Below are positions 48,913 to 61,755 of a stretch of DNA of 64,000 nt, one piece after another. Every line of letters begins with the position of its first letter. Positions within the stretch are counted from its first letter, which is position 1. Made by a program: the position numbers and the translations under genes. Source of the stretch: Onchidella celtica (Eukaryota > Mollusca > Gastropoda > Systellommatophora > Onchidiidae); NCBI GenBank assembly GCA_963931925.1, contig OZ007569.1, positions 7,041,957-7,105,956 of the forward strand, given 5' to 3'. The notes below the pieces were generated by a model that was given only the letters and a program-made list of their open reading frames with translations, did no database searches and was not told the origin of the DNA.

Positions 48913-49975
48913 TGTGAGAGGAGTAGAGAGGGGCGGAGCAGAATAAAGAAGAGACGCAGAGAGAGAGCAAGACGCATGAGCAGGGAGAGAGAGAGAGAGT
49001 CAGACGGACAGAGAGAGGAGATAGTTAAGAGGAGAGGGCAAATCGTCAATAAAATAATGAAGTAAAGAATTAAAAAACTGACTCTCTCTCTCTCTCTGCT
49101 TCTGTGTGTGTGTGTGTTGTTTGTTTGCTTTCAAAATAATCGAATGCGCAAGTAAAGAAGCAATTAATGTACAAACAAGTCCTGGCCGTATGTTTATAGT
49201 GAACAAACACTAAGACTAACTTCAAATCTTTACAGAATATCGCCAGTGAGAATTGTCATGGCACTGTAGATAAACCATATAGAGTTATGCTAGTTACCTA
49301 AAGACCTCGTTCAAATTACAAAAACCAGCTGCACCCCCCCCCCCCCAACTAACTACACGTAGCACTTGTTACTTTACCGGTCTATTGTTCCTAAAGAAAG
49401 GCTCGAGATCTTATTGGGACAGCTTGCTTGTTCTCTCCTGGCAAACATCACAATAATACCAGAGCTGTATCCATGCGGCGATGCCTCTTAAAACCGAAAT
49501 ACCCTTTAAGCGTTTGCATTAGTTTAGTTATCTATTTTCCGTGGAAGCAGCACTGACCTAGCTTACTTCACTTTTCATCTTTGTTCTTTTCCCCTCCCAT
49601 ACAGACAGAGAGTAAAAGAAAAACTGAAATAATGGTACAGGCGCAGCTGTTCAAAGACGGCACCGTGAGTAACCTGATAGTTCCAGTGAGCTCGTAACTC
49701 AAGCTCAAACTTTTGACTTCACCTGGAGAGAAAGCATCGCCATACGCCGGGAAAGTAGAAAGTACAACATCTGTTTGTTGTGCAGAATGAAGTGGCCACT
49801 AATAGTACTGTTGGTGGATGGGCAAAGGCACAAGGAAACGTTTAACCTTTTTGAGTGTTATACTTGGCTGAGCAGCACAAATCGATCTAAATAAGACAGC
49901 GTTACAAAGCTTACCACAGCCACAGAACTTTCAGGACAACCACAAGATCTAGAATTGAAACATTAGGTTTTCTCT

Positions 49976-50010
49976 CACACACACACACACACGCGCGCGC
50001 GCACACGCAC
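49976..50010. repeat. (CA)n / (CG)n dinucleotide tract
   Basis: CACACA passing into CGCGCG, a potential Z-DNA-forming tract. Confidence 0.9.
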
Positions 50011-50574
50011 GCAGTTTACCACGAACGAGTGAAACTGAGGCATAAATTCGTATCAAGTTCAGGGAGGAGATTTTTTTTTAGCCACGCTGCGTTTTATAAT
50101 CCCACATTCCTGGCTTTTCCTGTCCAACTTTTTTAAAATGGCAAAAAAAAAAAAAAAATCTTCTTCCGGTGTCATCTTTCGTCAGTTTGGGGACACTTTC
50201 CAGCGCCGCACTGAATGATCACGTATAAAATAACGCGAATCAGGACGCAAAGTACATTTTTGTACGCCCCAGCGTAGGCTCGGGTGTTGTGCTAGTAACA
50301 GAATAAACGATTTGTAATCATAGTAAACACAGTGTCTGTGATGCAGCATGTAACCTCAGATATAATAGAGAAATCTTGGTAGGTTAGGATAACTGCAGGA
50401 ACAAACAAACTAAAACCGATAAAAAATAAAACAAAATAAGAAGAAACTGCACCACGCTGGTAACATTTGAGGTGGAGAGCGTCTCGGGAACAAAAACAAA
50501 CGGACTTAGTAAATCTTGCTGAGAGAAAACCCAGAAGTTCTGTCTCCCCTGCGAGGGACCGCCTGCTTGCAATA

Positions 50575-50922
50575 GGTAGAATGCGCATATCCGCCATCTT
50601 GTCTGTCCGGACCCACTTAAGGCGTCGCGAACCAATCGGCGGTGAGTTCACTACAGTAAACAATGACACGTGTGTATAAGCACATGGGAGACGTTCGGTC
50701 AATTATTTCACTTCCTTTCTCTTGTCTACACGGACGGTAGGGAATCGGACCATTTTGGATACATCCTTTCCACCCCTGTCACAACAGTCAACTGCAATGC
50801 AACCAGCAGGCATTTTAATTGCTTAGACACATCTCGAAGTTACACTCATCAGCTGATCCACCGGCCATCTTGTTTGGCGGAAGTACAAAACAAAAACTCT
50901 GTGATGTCATGCGCATTCTACC
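50575..50922 (-). mobile_element. TA-flanked element with THAP-like frame, copy B
   Basis: Perfect 14-bp TIR GGTAGAATGCGCAT with TA on both sides (50573-50574, 50923-50924). Subterminal CCGCCATCTTG near both ends. Homologous to 13593-14017, with some internal deletions on the right of the left end. Two independent insertions confirm the element's limits. Confidence 0.9.
50703..50813 (-). pseudogene. THAP-like N-terminal fragment in element copy B
   Basis: A 36-codon frame beginning MPAGCIAVDC with MVRFP further on, ending in an in-frame TAA where copy A remains open. The same protein similarity resumes after the stop (LTERLPCA). The shared MPAGC start and the conserved RFP in two copies indicate the MITE descends from a longer THAP-encoding element. 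Confidence 0.55.
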
Positions 50923-50924
50923 TA

Positions 50925-53900
50925 TACACGCGATCCCAACAAAAGTCCACCGTCCTGCAGGTTCAACTTACGCAACATTCGGGCATTGGTTCTTGTACAG
51001 AAACGCACCAAGCCAAGCCAAGCCATCCCCGTTCTATTTCTCTGTATACCTGCATTCAGACCAGTCGTTTATTTAAAAAAAAAAAAAAACGGCCTAGCCT
51101 CAGGTAACCTGCAGTTTCCACATAAGCCTTCCAACTTTATGAGGGGAAGAAAACGAAACGGGTGGGTGAAGGTGAGAAATAATTATGACATATGAACACC
51201 GAACATCTGGATAAACACAGGCATCCGCGCACACCCACACATACAAATTTAAATCTGTGGAAGGGATCGTGAAATCTCAATCATGATTTGTATTTATTTA
51301 TTATATCCCTGCCGTGAAGAAAAATCTTAAATCTCCATGAAATTATATGCATCTGATTCTACAATCTTTGTGGTAATATTATATGATGAAGAAGAAAAAG
51401 ATCGGGGAAAACAAAAGCCGGGTCAGGCGCTAAAAGGGCACATTCCATGATGAAGGGAGAAAACGAGAAAATTGAGTGAGAAAGGAAAGACGACGAACAT
51501 GAGAGAAACAACAAGAATAAATCACGGCCATTTCATCCATCACGTTCATATTTCGTCCCTATAATCTGATTGTCTGACTACGGCAGGAATTCACACCCAG
51601 GATCTGGGCAGGCCGTCCCTCCAACACACCACCTTAAAACAACTAACATCCTACAGACTCTGGCGATGCCCAGGTACAAGTATGCAGCCCTTTGGTACAA
51701 CCCCGCGGAACATCAAGGACACAAACAATACGAGATCCAGAAAACTGCACCTGGAGCACCTGCAGCTCCCTGTCTGTCCGTTTGTCTTAATATGTGCTCC
51801 ACCTTGCAGAGGCATCAAAGTGAAAACCCGTGTATGTATATATGGTGAACATACGGCGTTATGTGCCATCTGTCCCTGCTTGTGAACAGAGGTGTATAAA
51901 AATTGTTCTCTAGCAATGAGATTTTGGTGGGGGAAGACATTGGAAGAACAACACACCAAGCAAATGGTCTTTATTTGTTTAACTCTAAAACAGTGCATGG
52001 CCATAAAGGGAGAGATGGAAAGGTAGGACACCTGCATACCCAATTCCGTTCTTCCACCCGTGCCTAAATAATGTGACGTAGAGGAGCAATCACCTCAGTA
52101 CGTAATGTACTGATGGTTGTTAATCTGACACGGATTAGTGTTATCCACGAACACTTGCCGAATAACACGAGGTAACTATAGTCGATACTGATTACTGACA
52201 TCTACCTCAGCAATGCAAAACTTCATCCTACTCCATACCACTTAGGCCCGTGTGTGTTTTCCCACCAACCACTGCACTACAGAAAGTATACAACCGTGAT
52301 GTCATAAGCGACTCCTTGGGAATGAGCAAAACTCACTTTGGTTCAGCGTTCCATTAACACTTTAAAAATTTTTCCAGATCGTTTGTAAATTTATTTTTTC
52401 AGGAGAAATATTTTTAACTATGAACAGTGAACCTTCAGAGCCCCTTACTAAATGGGGAAAATGTACAAAGAAGATCATGTGTGACGATAGACCTCTTGTA
52501 GATAACCCAAACTGATTTTTTACTTCTGATCAGAAATCCCCCGTTATTGTCTAATCCGATGGAGCGTGCTTTTCTAAGAATTTTGATACGAAATTCGTTA
52601 TTCTGGCTCAAAGACTTTGAACTTATAACATTTTCAAAAGTAAAAAAAACACCGCCAATTTGCTACCTTTTTCAAATTACACGATAATACAACTTTGACC
52701 GCCCATAAAATGACGGTTTGTTGAGTCACGGCATTGAACATTTTTTTTTTTCGCGGAATACAAATATAATTATAATAATACAAAGCATCTAATTTTAGAC
52801 TTTTTTTTTTTTTTTGGTCATCAAACTTAATCCGACTCATTTTTTGTGTGAACTCTTTCAGGAGAGACAAAATTAATGTTTGTTCATTTTTAATTGAAAA
52901 AGAGGTCAACTGTGGTCCGCTACTGACCTAGCATTGAGCGTCGGACACACGTGACTAAATCAAGCATTGGGTGGGTCCACAAAAACAGAAGGCGCTTCAT
53001 GCAAAAAACATGCCCTACGTCTGACTTTGGCATGCCTTAATAATATAAAGGCTGAAGTTCATTTACGTATAATTTTGATCCTTGTGTATTAAAGTTTCCG
53101 CCAGTTTCTCGGTCAACAAACGTTTCAAGAAATAATTTTTAAAGGAATTTCAAATCAAAACAGGATGAAAAAATACACTGAATTAAACCTCATTATTTGT
53201 CTGGTTTTCTGTGTGTTGTTTTCAAACATGTGCGCTACATCAGCACGACGCTCTGCGATCCTTTGTTATGAGGGAGTCAAATAGGTACGCGTGGCTCGGG
53301 GCGAAAACGGCAAGACTATGTCTTCTTCAATCAATAAAAACATATAGCTACACACACATTGAACAATACAAAAGATAACATATTTTGGCAGAGGAAGAAT
53401 TGAACTTTATTTTGATGTAGAAATGGAATGTATGCCACTTTACATAAACACACAGCAATAGCAGCAATATAATGCTGGCCTAAAATTATGCTAAAACAGG
53501 ATTCCGCCCCTTTAGCGGGGCAGTTTGCCACCCCTGTGCATAATAAAAGTGACCAAGACTTTGGAACTAGCTCTTGTAAAATATGGAAGTTGCTGGACCA
53601 CGATATAGTTCCCGCATTTAAGTATAGACGTTGTATAGATTTCATGGCAGTTGTATCAAGAAAATGTACAGCAGAAAACATCCACACAGTTCTGCACAAA
53701 CCAATATTATATATGAGTGGCAGTCCAACTGAAGGGTTCAATGGCGCCCAGGGGGAGATGAGGGATGCAGTGTGGGCACGACGTGCTGAGAGCACAAAGT
53801 TCCGTACAACCGGCAGGTAATTATTGTACGAGAAAAATAAAGGTTTGTGACCTAAAAACGGGAGAGCAAGCGATGGAATTACTACCTAAACAATCTGGAA

Positions 53901-56165
53901 TACCGCCCCTGTTCTTCAAATAAGAAAAAATCAAGAAACTAGTCTGGTAGTTCATAATAAAGAACGCTGTTTGTTTGTTGCTGTCATTTGGTGTTTTTTT
54001 TTTTTGTGTGTGCTTTTTTTTTCCAAAAAGATTTCTATCCTTCAAGTAACTAATCAAACTTCCCGGCTTTCCATTTTCAAGTTTTATTCTCAAAATGGTT
54101 CTTTTTCATTCTAATTTAAGAAACATGTTTTTTTTCTTCTCTACAAAGAAATACGATTATAATGTGAAACCTCTCTCAGTTTACATATTAATGCCATGTG
54201 GAAGACAATGAATCCCCCCATGAACAATAAACAGACAGACCTTGGAACCTGCGCCATCTCTCGCTCCAATAACTTTGAGCTTGGCACCACGGGGAAAAAA
54301 AGGTGAAGGAAACAAAACCTGGAACCTGGAAAATTGCGTACCTGGGGACTAGACAGTTCTTCCTGGTTCCCACAGTCTCGGCAGCGCCTGCCGCTGCCAT
54401 TTTTATTCTACTTTTTTTCAAGCCCGCGCCACAATAATGTATTTTTCAGACAAAGTAATTCCATTTCTTAGCACGCTAAAAACAGAACCCGAACACATAT
54501 TTTAAAAAAAACAGCCAAATGCCTTTCTTATTTACTTCCTCAACTCTAACATTTTGGCCCTGCACTCATATTATGCCCTTGGCCTGATTAATGTTCTTTT
54601 AACCGCTGCAGTTTTTCCTGCCAGTTTCTTAAACCTGATGACAGATTTTTTGCAGGTGAGTTTTGGATATGATGGGAGCAGGTAAACAGCACAACCAGAG
54701 TACAGGCCTGCGGTTGGAGCCCTACCCAATCATGTAATCTATAACCCATAATTTGAGGTTCACCTGCTGGTTCTGCGCAGTGGAAATGCTACACTTAAAG
54801 GGTCAAACAAAGTTGGCCAGGTGCCAATGTGTTAGATATAAAATACACGTACACTTTGCAAAGTTTAAAAAAAAATGAAGTTTGTAAACTGAAACTACTG
54901 ACGCAAAATCTTTTGCATATTCATGAGCAGCCCCACCACAGGAAGGCAGACCAACCCTGCCCGTGAATGAAGCGTGTATGAGCAGTATAATCTCTACAAC
55001 AATGAGCCTGCGTGAAAGAGAGAAAAAACAATGGAGGAAATGGAATACTGAGGCTGGAAATTACAAGATAAACGCGCATATTATTTTGCATAAAAGCCTC
55101 CAGATATACCACTTTCGCCACAAAACTGTTGACGGAAGGCCAGTATCAACACAATGATGGCTGAGAGTCAGAACTTTCAAAGTACAGCAGCTGTAATAAT
55201 TTTCCATAGAAAACACCCTTCGACAAGTCGGACAGTCCTTTTCATAAACACAATGACCGTAGATCTGGCTCGTAAATTCGCAAAAAAAGCGGGAAGACGG
55301 GGGAGGGGGGAGGGGGAGGAGGAGGGAGAGAGAGAAGGAGGGGAGGTCCGGAGAGAGAGAGAGGGGAAATAGGATGCTAAAATGATATTAGGGTCGGGAG
55401 TAGGGGGAGCGAGGAAGCAAGAGGAGGATGGATGGGGAAGGAAAGAAAATGATGATAGATGACGCGTTGGCTTTCCATATGTTGATAAATGATCCACATT
55501 AGCAACATCAGCAGAAGACGAAGAACGATGCAAAAACCTGTATACCTTGACACTATTTTTGGCATATCAAACTGGATAGTTTTTACCGTAAACACGCAAC
55601 TGTTCCTCTCATAATATATTACCTTCACATAATAGCTTGGCCGTTTCGAACTGCACTGAATAATCCTGCCGTATTTTCTCAAGAAAAGAAAACCGCAGCG
55701 CAAAAGAAATAAAAAATATATGATATATTAACAATATTGACTTCTCAGCCAACAGATACAGCGTCACAACAGAGAAACAGCCTTCTTTTGTCTTAACCTT
55801 CAAAAAAATTTGTCTTACAGAAACATAAATAACACCGTTCTGTTTTTGTTTGCTTGCTTGATTTCTCTTTAACCTCCAAAAATTTAGCATTAAATAAGAA
55901 AAGAACAGGTGTATACATATAATATGTGTTCAGAAATCCTTGGTATTTAAAATAATAATAATAAAACACTGTGCCCTCCTAGCACTGGCTGGTATCCCAG
56001 CAATGCGTGTACAACAGGGGGAGATCACTAAAACCAGTCAATCTCTCTGATTTGACTATGCCCTGCAGAACTATACAAGCACAAACCGAATTTTAATCGG
56101 CTAACTAGTTAAATAATGACGTCACAGTACTGAATTTCTGTCAACCAACTGGCCGGTGCGCGCCT
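50925..56165. other. No gene recognised
   Basis: Includes a purine-rich GGGAGG/GAGA patch at 55300-55370 and poly-T or poly-A runs. A possible but unsupported first exon at 54342-54400 on the minus strand is discussed in the findings. The 110-codon open frame at 53488-53820 (plus) matches nothing I recognise. Confidence 0.45.
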
Positions 56166-56550
56166 GGAATGGTCGTATGACATTTGGAGCACTACCGCAG
56201 ATCAAAGAAAGCCGCCATGTGATATTTGGAGCACTAAGTTAGTTCAAAGAAAGCCGGCACGTGACATCTGGAGCACTAGCATCTGGGCTGTGATTTTATC
56301 GATTAATCCTTAATCAACCTGTTGACTATCGATTACTCTACGAATATTTTGCAATAACTTGCGGTGGGTACCACAGGGATAGAATGTTTCTTTATAGGCC
56401 TAATACTAACCCTAACCTTAACCCTAACCCAAATACCATCAGCGGTATAGGTGCGCCGAATGTCATACTGCAATTTGACCTAGATTTAGGCAGTGCTCCA
56501 AATATCATGTTTTAAAAATGTTGGTGCTCCAAACGTCATACTACCCTTCC
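56166..56550. mobile_element. Inverted-repeat element with telomere-like repeats
   Basis: Left end GTATGACATTTGGAGCAC and right-end complement GTATGACGTTTGGAGCAC lie in about 29-bp imperfect TIRs. The left half has three tandem ~50-bp units sharing TTTGGAGCACTA and AAAGAAAGCCG; the right half has two inverted ones. The centre includes CCCTAACC-type repeats at 56406-56430. Confidence 0.72.
56406..56430. repeat. Interstitial telomere-like repeat (CCCTAA)n
   Basis: About four imperfect CCCTAA units, the complement of the TTAGGG motif used by most animal telomeres. Far too short to be a telomere. Confidence 0.8.
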
Positions 56551-56564
56551 AAATGCGCACTGGA

Positions 56565-56775
56565 TAGTTGGTACTTTGAAATGTCTGAACTTATCAGAGT
56601 GAATTTACTATGTTTGAACTCTGGATACAGAAACATCCCGTTTGGATGAGCGCTGCGCACCACTTGCACAGTTGTCATATTTCTTGGTCACATGCACACA
56701 AGTCCTTAATATGTTCACTGTGAGTCCTTAAAAAGTCCTTAAAATTAGTTTTCAAGACCTTGTACGAATCCTGGA
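56565..56775. mobile_element. CAGGGTTC-ended MITE, copy 2 (inverted, truncated)
   Basis: The reverse complement matches 38854-39085: CAGGATTCGTACAAGGTCTT, then AAGGACTTTTTAAGGACTC, then ACCAAGAAATATGACAACTG. The second end is missing, so it is truncated. Confidence 0.82.
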
Positions 56776-58029
56776 AAATCTAAGATGGGCGTTGTAAATT
56801 AACTTTGAAAAACAAAAAAGCAGGGAATGGAACCACGGCTGCATAGTACATACAAGCGTCCAAACAAACTTAAAAGGGAAAGGAGGGGGGTGGGGCAATT
56901 TACAGGTGACAGTGACAGGAGGGACAGACAGACAGACACAGAAAGAAAGAGAATCGACAGCGTGAGTTTGTGTTGGGGGTGTGAATAAAGAAATAATAAT
57001 AATAATAATAATACAAATGATCTAAACTTTTGATTGGAAAGCCGGACAGAATGAAAGAGCTAGAGAAAATCCTTACCCAAGAGAGAAGGGAGATACAGGG
57101 AAGCTTAAATCTGAATAAACAATACTACATGTAATACATGAAAGAAATTCCATTTGAAAGACGACCCGAGAAAGGGGCTGGGGATGGAGAGTGAGAAAAT
57201 GTTGAACTAAGAAAGAGAGAGACAACGTAAGAAAAAGAAGATTTGCCGTGTATAAACGAGCTGTGTATATGTCAGAGCCAGCAACTACAAACAAACACTC
57301 TCCCATCACCACACTTTTTCCACATCACCTATCACCTTCCGCCTGATTTTTTTCCCCGTACAAGCTTTAGCAAATTCAGGAGCGGGGCAGCAACACACCC
57401 CCAAACACAGGTCATCGGCTAAGGGATTTCTCGTCCTATCGAACACTGCCATGGGTGTTGCAATCTCTGCACTGTGCCTGATAGGACTCTGAACGTCACC
57501 AAAAATCCCTGGGATGTGTTGGATCTGTCCTGTGTTTGGGAGTGTATTGCTGCCCCGCTCCTGAATTTGCTAAAGCTCGCACGAAAAAAAAAAACCAACC
57601 ACGCACCCCGTCCCAGGTTTGCAGATTTACAAACACGTAAAAAACTACTCACAGGACAGGTGAGGCATGCTCTACACTCTACCGCGCCATCATTCACATT
57701 CAAGTCCCTTGACATTCCCCTCGACTCCATGAACGTCTGAAACAGAGCATGGTTTAGCCCTCTGGTGTTCTCTGTCAGCGCACAATTTCACCTATCTACT
57801 CAGATGCTGCCTCCAATGTCACTCCACCATAGGGGCTATCCCAGTGGGTACTTGTGCCCGGAAAGACGGTGCGTGGGAAAAGAGAGAGAGAGAGAGAGAA
57901 GAGTTTCCTCCAGCACAAGAGAATAATTGCACGTGAGGGAAGGGGCAGCTGGAGGTTTCTGAAGGGCGCATGTGCATATTTCAACTATGGCAAATACCTT
58001 TCTTCTCTCCCCCCCCCCCCCCTTCCCGC

Positions 58030-58150
58030 AAATTAAGTTTCTTGATTATACAAAAAAAAAAAAAAAATCATGTTTCTGATGAAACAGTACAGTAGTCCAT
58101 GTAAAATCTCACGGAAAGGTTTCAAACATCAAGGTCTTATCACTGGCTTC
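58030..58150. repeat. Dispersed repeat, copy 2
   Basis: Diverged counterpart of 45110-45225 (GATTATACAA, TAGTCCATGTAAAAT, ATCAAGGTCTTATCA). The A run at about 58051-58066 is an expansion absent from copy 1. Confidence 0.65.
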
Positions 58151-59039
58151 TTATTCATTGGCACCGGTGAAATCAAGCTGATGAAAAAGGTACCGGGGGT
58201 GGGGGGGGGGGGGGAGAGAAGGAAAGAATCCAAATATGGCACGATCCAACGTACATACTTTATGCAAGACCCCTGATCTCCTCAGGTGCTGCTCCAATGT
58301 CACAACACCATACCCAACATTCCAGGCCTTTCTGACAAAAGCGGAAAAACCCGGAACAGAAGACACCGCAGTTATTTCCTTCTCTTTCCGCGGAACTCTT
58401 TGAACGTTAATTTCTCCCAGAACACCCCAAAGGCCCTTCCAGGTCATCCTGCTGCAGATGAAGTGTTTAGCCCTGTATGCACTGGAGGCTCATCACAAAT
58501 TCCTTTCATCCAGCAACAGTCTCCAGGTTTTCACGGCATCAGCCGCCGAGCTCAAGGTCACCTCAGGACATCCCTGAATACATCAAACTCCGCCTTATTT
58601 ACAAACATCAAAGCCCAGGTCACATGAGGATCATTAATCTACCTTGGGCGTGCAAGGGAGACTAGACCAAAAAAAAAAAAAACCAACAACCAAAAAACGG
58701 GAAAGGTTTGCATAATATGAAGATGGCTGAGCAATTCTCTTGGCACGCTTTTGAAAAACCTGGCAGATGATGGTGCCATCTCTAAGGATTCAGCAACTTT
58801 GAGATTGAAATCTTTGACGTCTTAACCAAAAGTTTAACACGGAGTACCTGTGAGTAAAATATGTTATGTACTCCCGCAGTTCGCGCGCCGAGAAAGTGAT
58901 GGATCATAAGATCAAGGCAGAGATGATTATTCTCATCAACCCGACAAGAAACCAGAAACTTCAAAGGCTTAGGTTTACCAAATTACTCTGACTCTGAAGA
59001 ATATTCGAAAGAACAATGCATTTTGGTGGGTGGGGAAGA

Positions 59040-59132
59040 AAGAGAGGGAGAGAGAGAGAGAGAGAGAGACAGGCAGACAGGGAGAGAGAGAGACAGGCAG
59101 ACAGGGAGAGAGAGAGACAGACAGACAGGGAC

Positions 59133-59168
<36 letters not shown>
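59040..59168. repeat. GA / GACAGGCAGACA microsatellite
   Basis: GA repeats interrupted by three near-identical CAGACAGGGA blocks. Confidence 0.93.
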
Positions 59169-59169
<1 letters not shown>

Positions 59170-59459
59170 TAATGATCGATGCATTCCACGGACGTGTTCT
59201 GAGACTCATTTTGCTTTGCTCAGTAGAAGTCTTTGCGTTCGCGATTTGTAAAATGCAATATCAATGTGAAAACAAGTATCTGTACCATTTCTTAAATTGA
59301 CAGCTGGTAGCAAATTTTCCAAAAATCCCACTGTAACCATTTCGCTTACAAAAAATGGCTGTGACCACTGGCCAAAATTCCCCTATGCGTAACCCAAATC
59401 CTTTCTGAAAAATTCACTAGGCAAATAAAAATCAGTTCAACCAGTGTTGGCCACAATAA

Positions 59460-59804
59460 TCAGTTCCAGATGGTAAAATAACCATCGCCATACATCTCGA
59501 CAAGTTTTCCATTCTTCAAGACAAATTCACTTTCCAAAACTATTATGAGTACTCGTTCACTGTCACATGGTATTTCTGATATCGTATACATGTACTTAAG
59601 TTTTAGACTACCGAACCGATAAGTTGAACCTGACGTAAAGTTGTTGATAAACAGGTCCACATCAGCCTGGTCCGTGCCTGAGTTTCTCACGTAAAGCTTC
59701 ACATGACTCCACTCATCACGTGCCATTTCTTTCCTCAGGTTACCTGCCAGATGGCCTTTCTTTAGGTTCTTACCTGCTCCACAAACTTCAACAATGCTGA
59801 TCAT
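59460..59804 (-). CDS. Unrecognised 114-codon open frame (candidate exon)
   Basis: The open frame starts MISIVEVCGAGKNLKKGHLA and ends GDGYFTIWN before TGA. I do not recognise the family. Unlike other frames in this region it is not repeat-derived, uses diverse codons and alternates polar and hydrophobic residues (VKLYVRN, RVLIIVLESEF) as a folded beta-rich domain would. TTAGACAG directly precedes the ATG, with a pyrimidine tract about 30-60 bp further out, so it could be a terminal exon read from an acceptor rather than a gene start. There is no signal peptide in the visible part. A chance frame cannot be excluded. Confidence 0.35.
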   Translation of the reverse strand: MISIVEVCGAGKNLKKGHLAGNLRKEMARDEWSHVKLYVRNSGTDQADVDLFINNFTSGSTYRFGSLKLKYMYTISEIPCDSERVLIIVLESEFVLKNGKLVEMYGDGYFTIWN

Positions 59805-60096
59805 CTGTCTAACAGTTCACTGATTTACTGGCAGCCACGAAAAATGCTTCTGGAAGGGAAGGGGGGGGGGTGAGAGAAAGGGAATTTCCAAACGTTCTCT
59901 AAGGTATCTCAAATAAGGAAAAACAATGTCAGTGTACGAGTGCAATCCCCGTGAGAGAGGAGGAAAGCGGAGTGGGGAATGAGTGTGTGAATGTCATCAT
60001 CTGTCCCGACCGTATTGAAAGCAAGGAAAAGAGCGCATGAGGATGCGCGAATGCATAGCTTACCATATACGGTTTGCAAGGAGAGATGGGCACATT

Positions 60097-60310
60097 CACA
60101 CACACACACACACACACACAGAGGAGAGAGAATTGAGCGAGGGCGAGTGACAGACAGACACACACACACACACAGGGAGACAGACAGACAGACAGAAACA
60201 GAAACGGGCACAGAGTAAGAGAGATTTAAAGTGGGAGCGACAGAGAGGGGGAGACAGAACGTGTGAGAGAAAGACAGACTCGGAAAAAAGGAGAGAGAGA
60301 GAGAGAGCAG
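60097..60310. repeat. (CA)n, GACA and GA compound microsatellite
   Basis: Two CA runs (60097-60120, 60158-60174), GACAGACA and GA tracts. Confidence 0.9.
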
Positions 60311-60775
60311 AAAAGAGACCAAAATAAAAATAAAGAAACACACTCCTATACTTTCTGCAACTGTGGAAGAGAGAGGAAGAGGGATAATCACTTCAAAGTC
60401 TGACATCGCGGAGTTGAAGGACTTTGATTAAAGTGCAGGCGGAAGTATATAATTAAAGCTAGAAACGGATTTTATCCTTCAGTTGGGCAGGGATGTCTGG
60501 GTGGAAATGAAGGGCAGCTAATCAGGAAATACCCCATGAACACGAGTTATACCTACCGGATGAAGAAAATGGTTGTTTACAGACGTACTCATAAAAGAAG
60601 AAAAAAAACTTACAACTAGATATTGGGACTTTCACCTGAATGCCTGAGATTTAAACAACAACAACAACAACAACACAGGAAAACCAGAATGACAGTGGCT
60701 AGCCTGATTTATCTTCCCCCTCAGAGTCAACGAATTTCAAAATGAAAAGTACACGGGCTATTACATTAGTATATT

Positions 60776-60830
60776 AAGATAAGATAAGAATCACGTTATT
60801 ATCCCATATGGGAAATTCGTTTTCACAGAG
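60776..60830 (-). mobile_element. 3' tail of a SINE or LINE (fragment)
   Basis: The minus strand reads GAATTTCCCATATGGGATAA and then a repeated TCTTATCTTA tail. The AATTTCCCnnATGGGAT motif is shared with the 3' ends of the SINEs at 11525-11905 and 20424-20541. The 5' body is not recognisable. Confidence 0.55.
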
Positions 60831-61345
60831 TGTTTAACAGCATACACGTGGTACATATATCTCACGTATCATTATAAATAAACAAACTCAATAAGTCAAT
60901 AACAGACATACATGCCGTGATATGGAAAGAACCTTAATGAAATGTGGCACACATCTATCTGTAAGATGACTTGCTGAGGCGAATTGCTGAAGGCAAGAAT
61001 GATCTTCTGTATCTTTCCCTGTTTGTTTTCATGTGTATTATTCTGTTGCTCTTGGATGATCGTTAAATGATTAATGTTATGCCATATTCAGACTTACGAC
61101 TCGTCAGTTCAATAACGGCGATACCATATGAGGCCAAGTTGTTAAAATACGACGCTATATAATTTTACAGCCATATATCCAACCATTAAAATGACAAAAC
61201 CGTGTCTATATTGACACAATACAGACCCATTTCAAAATAGGTCGACTGAAATGAAAGAAAGCAACAGAAACGCCACCTTACAACTAGTATTTTGAACAGC
61301 GGGCCAAGAATGGTGTAGTGAAAGCCCATTATCTTGTAAGTATTC

Positions 61346-61388
61346 TTAACCCTCTAATGCCCAGACATTTATTCCCTTAGCCAACACA

Positions 61389-61429
<41 letters not shown>

Positions 61430-61652
61430 AGAGAGAGAGAGAGAGGGGGGGGGGGGAAGAGAGAGAGGGAGAGAGACAGAGAATTCTGAATCTTAGGAAA
61501 CCAATTTAAAATGGTCAAATGAATTCAGAAATATAAACATTCATCACAGAAAATCATTTATTTTGTTCATAAATTCAGAAATATTTCAATTACAGAACAT
61601 TTGGTTCTGGTGTAGTTTTTCAGATATGGAATACTGGGCACTAGAGGGTTAA
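61346..61652. mobile_element. TTAA-flanked MITE (family 3)
   Basis: TTAA at 61346-61349 and 61649-61652 flank CCCTCTAATGCCCAG and, in complement, CCCTCTAGTGCCCAG. The interior holds a GA/poly-G tract (61391-61480). The TTAA and CCC ends suggest a piggyBac-type element, though with a sequence different from family 2. Confidence 0.8.
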
Positions 61653-61755
61653 GCCCAAGCATTAGCACAGACTTTTTGCCGATCCTTGCCACTCGAACAG
61701 ATGAGTGAAATATTCAACCATCGCCGTGCGCGCGGAATTCAACAAACTCTGCAAT

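Noticed and set aside
53488..53820. 110-codon frame on the plus strand
   Set aside because: Less repetitive than most, but no recognisable motif, no splice support and sequence context like surrounding non-coding DNA.
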